This document shows positions 62,014 through 64,000 of a stretch of 64,000 nucleotides of DNA, piece after piece (within the stretch, counting starts at the first letter, position 1; every line of letters begins with the position of its first letter). Both the position numbers and the translations under genes were made by a program. The DNA is from Sporomusa acidovorans (GTDB taxonomy: Bacteria > Bacillota > Negativicutes > Sporomusales > Sporomusaceae), in NCBI RefSeq assembly GCF_900101845.1, contig NZ_FNAM01000001.1, forward strand, positions 310,001-374,000, written 5' to 3'. The notes under the pieces were generated by a model. The model saw nothing but the letters and a program-made list of their open reading frames with translations, searched no databases and was not told the origin of the DNA.

Positions 62014-62308
62014 CTATACCATACCACCATTTTGCTTTAGAATATTCACCACTTCTTCAGTACGCTCTTCGGAAGCAAATACTATAACCGAAAAGGCATG
62101 TCCAGCCAACATACCGTGATTTTCGGCACTTAACCCGCCAACTGAAGGATCGGCTCCCATTAATACCCGCGCCGCTGCATTATTTTCATCTGAAGTATTA
62201 CTGGAAAATAGCGTCAAACCGGTCAGCGTTCGTGCATTGGCAATCGGGTCATTCCGTTCCGTATTGTTGGTTACGCCAAACCGACTTGTTCTTTTAACCG
62301 TAGCCTCT
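62014..62308 (-). pseudogene. Truncated stress-protein-like fragment
   Basis: An open minus-strand frame reads ITEATVKRTSRFGVTNN, then TERNDPIANARTLTG, and ends HGMLAGHAFSVIVFASEERTEE with VVNILKQNGG. The C-terminal part resembles the end of YflT/general-stress-type domains. It has no start with a ribosome site and the N-terminal half is missing. A TTG at 62217 could start a 67-residue peptide. I treat it as a remnant. Confidence 0.4.
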
Positions 62309-62322
62309 GTTATGAAAAATCA

Positions 62323-63300
62323 TTATGGATGAACAATTACAGAAACCTGCGATAAATATTTTGTCCAGAGAAGTGGCAATACTGGTGAATTCCAGTGACC
62401 GCTGACTTGAGCACTCACGATTCCAATGGCAAACAACAATAGTAGTGCCAGGGAATAATGCGCCGGTTTTAGTATCTTTGCTGTAATACGGTTATGCAAA
62501 CTGATAGCTTGGGTTGGACAGGCAGTTATGCACCGCTGGCAACAAGTGCATTCAGGGGAACTGATTCTTGCTGATCTTGATATTTGAATATTCGTCGGGC
62601 ACTGCTTGTCGCAAATTCCGCATGAATCGCATACAGCCTGCTGCCGCCTAATCTGCAGTGGCGAAAAAACAGCAGCAAAATTAAGTAACGCACCATAAGG
62701 ACAAAGATAACGGCACCAAAAAAAAGGAATTATGATTGTCATAACAACCAATAAACTGACCACTTTTACTGTAAGTGGCGAAGGATTCAAAAAAAATGTC
62801 AGCATTTTTACATCGGCTACAATATTATAAGAAGAATAAATAAAGGCCGCGGCATCTGCTCCTGACATTTGCACCAGAATAACCTCGATAAAGAAGAAAA
62901 GCAACATATATTTGGGCACCATAAAAAAATAATGTACGTTTCTGGGAATTTTGACTCTAAACTTTACTAAATGATTCCGCCCGTACGTCAGCAACTCTGT
63001 TAATGTGCCAAGCGGGCAGATGTGGCTGCAAATGCCTCGCCGCAAGATCAATGCCGAAAAAATAGCAATCAGCAAGATAGACAAACCTGCCGAATGAACT
63101 TGATCAAACACGCCTGTACTGATCAGTTGCTTGAGTCCGACCATAGCGGATAGCGGTAAAAAAGTCTCAATGAGCGGAAAGCGCAGCGAAAAGTCAGCCG
63201 TATTGCCAGCCAGAGTTAATTCCACTAAAGAATAAAATTGATAACCTGCCCACAAATATAAAACTAAGAAATAAAATTGCATAATTCGACGAATTATCAA
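62323..63300 (-). CDS. NapH-like 4Fe-4S membrane protein
   Basis: The 325-residue protein has about six membrane helices, two NapH/CcoG-type motifs CSHICPLGTLTELLTYG and CRYLCPYGALLNF, and two ferredoxin motifs C-DS-C-GI-C-DKQ-C-P and C-TC-C-QR-C-ITA-C-P. It should pass electrons from the membrane to a partner. I choose TTG 63300, nine bases after GGAGG, over the TTG at 63324. It follows hcp in the same direction, so it may feed electrons to the hybrid-cluster protein. Confidence 0.85.
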   Translation of the reverse strand: MIIRRIMQFYFLVLYLWAGYQFYSLVELTLAGNTADFSLRFPLIETFLPLSAMVGLKQLISTGVFDQVHSAGLSILLIAIFSALILRRGICSHICPLGTLTELLTYGRNHLVKFRVKIPRNVHYFFMVPKYMLLFFFIEVILVQMSGADAAAFIYSSYNIVADVKMLTFFLNPSPLTVKVVSLLVVMTIIIPFFWCRYLCPYGALLNFAAVFSPLQIRRQQAVCDSCGICDKQCPTNIQISRSARISSPECTCCQRCITACPTQAISLHNRITAKILKPAHYSLALLLLFAIGIVSAQVSGHWNSPVLPLLWTKYLSQVSVIVHP

Positions 63301-63351
63301 AACAAGCAACCTCCACACCGACAATACTTTTAAATTTTGCTAAACATAAAA

Positions 63352-63372
63352 GGCGGTGACAAAATCACCGCC
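63352..63372 (-). terminator. Hairpin between hcp and the NapH-like gene
   Basis: GGCGGTGA (63352-63359) pairs with TCACCGCC (63365-63372) and the minus strand continues TTTTATGTTT. It may be a partial terminator that lowers expression of the membrane gene. Confidence 0.75.
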
Positions 63373-63420
63373 GGTTTATGTTTCAGAAAATTTCTATCGC
63401 AATTCAGCTTATAAGCTATT

Positions 63421-64000
63421 TTAGCGGCTAAGAATAGTTTTGAGGTCATCCTCTGGTGTACTGATTGGCTTTAAATTGAACTTATCAACCAAGATGTTCA
63501 AAACAGTACCCGACAAGAAAGCCGGTAGAGAAGGTCCGATATAGATGTTCTTGATGCCAAGCGCGAGCAATGTAAGCAATATGCAGACTGCTTTTTGTTC
63601 ATACCAGGAAAGGACCAAGGTCAAGGGCAAATCATTCACGCCGCATTTAAAGGCATTGGCAAGCGCCACAGCGACCTGGATGGCTGAGTACGCATCATTA
63701 CATTGCCCCATATCAAGAATTCGGGGAATTCCACCTATATCCCCAATGTTAAGATCATTAAACCGATATTTGCCGCAAGCCAAAGTCAATATCACCGTAT
63801 CTTTTGGTGCCTGCTGTACAAATTCCGTATAATAATTCCGTCCCGGTCTGGCACCGTCGCAGCCTCCAACCAGGAAAAAATGTTTAATGGCGCCAGCCTT
63901 GACAGCTTCAATAACTTTATCAGCAACCCCTAGTACAGCATTACGGGCGAACCCTGTCATTAATTCCGTTCCGCCATTAATACCGGTAAATTGCTTATCT
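63421..64000 (-). CDS. hcp: Hybrid-cluster protein (hydroxylamine/NO reductase), C-terminal part
   Basis: The gene runs off the right edge; about 193 C-terminal residues are visible. They begin [18 protein letters not shown] and include [49 protein letters not shown] and [12 protein letters not shown], which hold the cluster-ligand Cys and Glu of Hcp. Hcp detoxifies NO and hydroxylamine. It is followed by the NapH-like gene. Confidence 0.93.
   Translation of the reverse strand, partial: DKQFTGINGGTELMTGFARNAVLGVADKVIEAVKAGAIKHFFLVGGCDGARPGRNYYTEFVQQAPKDTVILTLACGKYRFNDLNIGDIGGIPRILDMGQCNDAYSAIQVAVALANAFKCGVNDLPLTLVLSWYEQKAVCILLTLLALGIKNIYIGPSLPAFLSGTVLNILVDKFNLKPISTPEDDLKTILSR

Noticed and set aside
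1-64000. CRISPR arrays, insertion sequences, prophage or integrase genes
   Set aside because: I saw no evenly spaced repeats, transposase or integrase patterns anywhere in the window.

Overview
The window looks like a chromosomal segment of a spore-forming, anaerobic, low-GC Firmicute, most likely of the Negativicutes (Sporomusa/Pelosinus-like). I infer this from protein style and gene order, not from a marker gene. Supporting signs are spoVS and ylbJ (sporulation), class III anaerobic ribonucleotide reductase with nrdR, a hybrid-cluster protein gene, a tyrosine-type T-box, a c-di-GMP-I riboswitch, two FabK-type enoyl reductases and FapR control of lipid synthesis.

Layout. 1-2.4 kb: folP-folB-folK run leftward into a truncated glycolipid glycosyltransferase gene. 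2.5-3 kb: a decayed nicotinate phosphoribosyltransferase gene. 3-6 kb: TPM-domain protein, LemA and ComM. 6.3-20.1 kb is an accessory stretch with short operons, long intergenic gaps and several dead genes. It holds a membrane PAS histidine kinase, an acyltransferase/cNMP-domain fusion overlapping a cobalamin-type radical SAM gene, a frameshifted arsR, a riboswitch-controlled HD-GYP gene followed by a stand-alone FliG-N-like protein, an LCP ligase, an AEC transporter, a MoaE-like protein and an IclR regulator. 20-21.4 kb carries two long palindromes, a remnant of an anti-sigma kinase and a secreted protein.

21.4-46.7 kb is a long leftward block of core genes in the classic Firmicute order: ackA, yceD-rpmF, fapR-plsX-fabH-fabK-fabD-fabG-acpP-fabK2-fabF-rnc, an Elp3-like radical SAM gene, spoVS, smc-ftsY-ylxM-ffh-rpsP-khpA-ylqD-rimM-trmD, a SPOUT-like methyltransferase, rplS, lepB-rbgA and rnhB-ylqH-yraN. 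It couples phospholipid synthesis, chromosome organisation, SRP-dependent secretion and ribosome assembly. 46.9-52.7 kb is the ylbM-ylbK-ylbJ / coaD-rsmD neighbourhood plus an NlpC/P60 hydrolase. A tRNA-Pro(CGG) lies at 52.9 kb. 53-58 kb has a radical SAM gene and the NrdR-boxed nrdR-nrdD-nrdG operon. 58-64 kb has small membrane and unknown proteins, a YaiI protein, a T-box-controlled AMP-forming ligase, a NapH-like ferredoxin membrane protein and the 3' part of hcp.

The most unusual items are three: (1) a c-di-GMP riboswitch with its own promoter and terminator controlling a c-di-GMP phosphodiesterase plus a FliG-N mimic; (2) an autoinducer-synthase-like acyltransferase fused to a degenerate cNMP domain, coupled to a CX4CX2C radical SAM enzyme; (3) a T-box that appears tyrosine-specific but precedes an acyl-CoA ligase-like gene. 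All database-level statements are from memory of protein families; no search was run.
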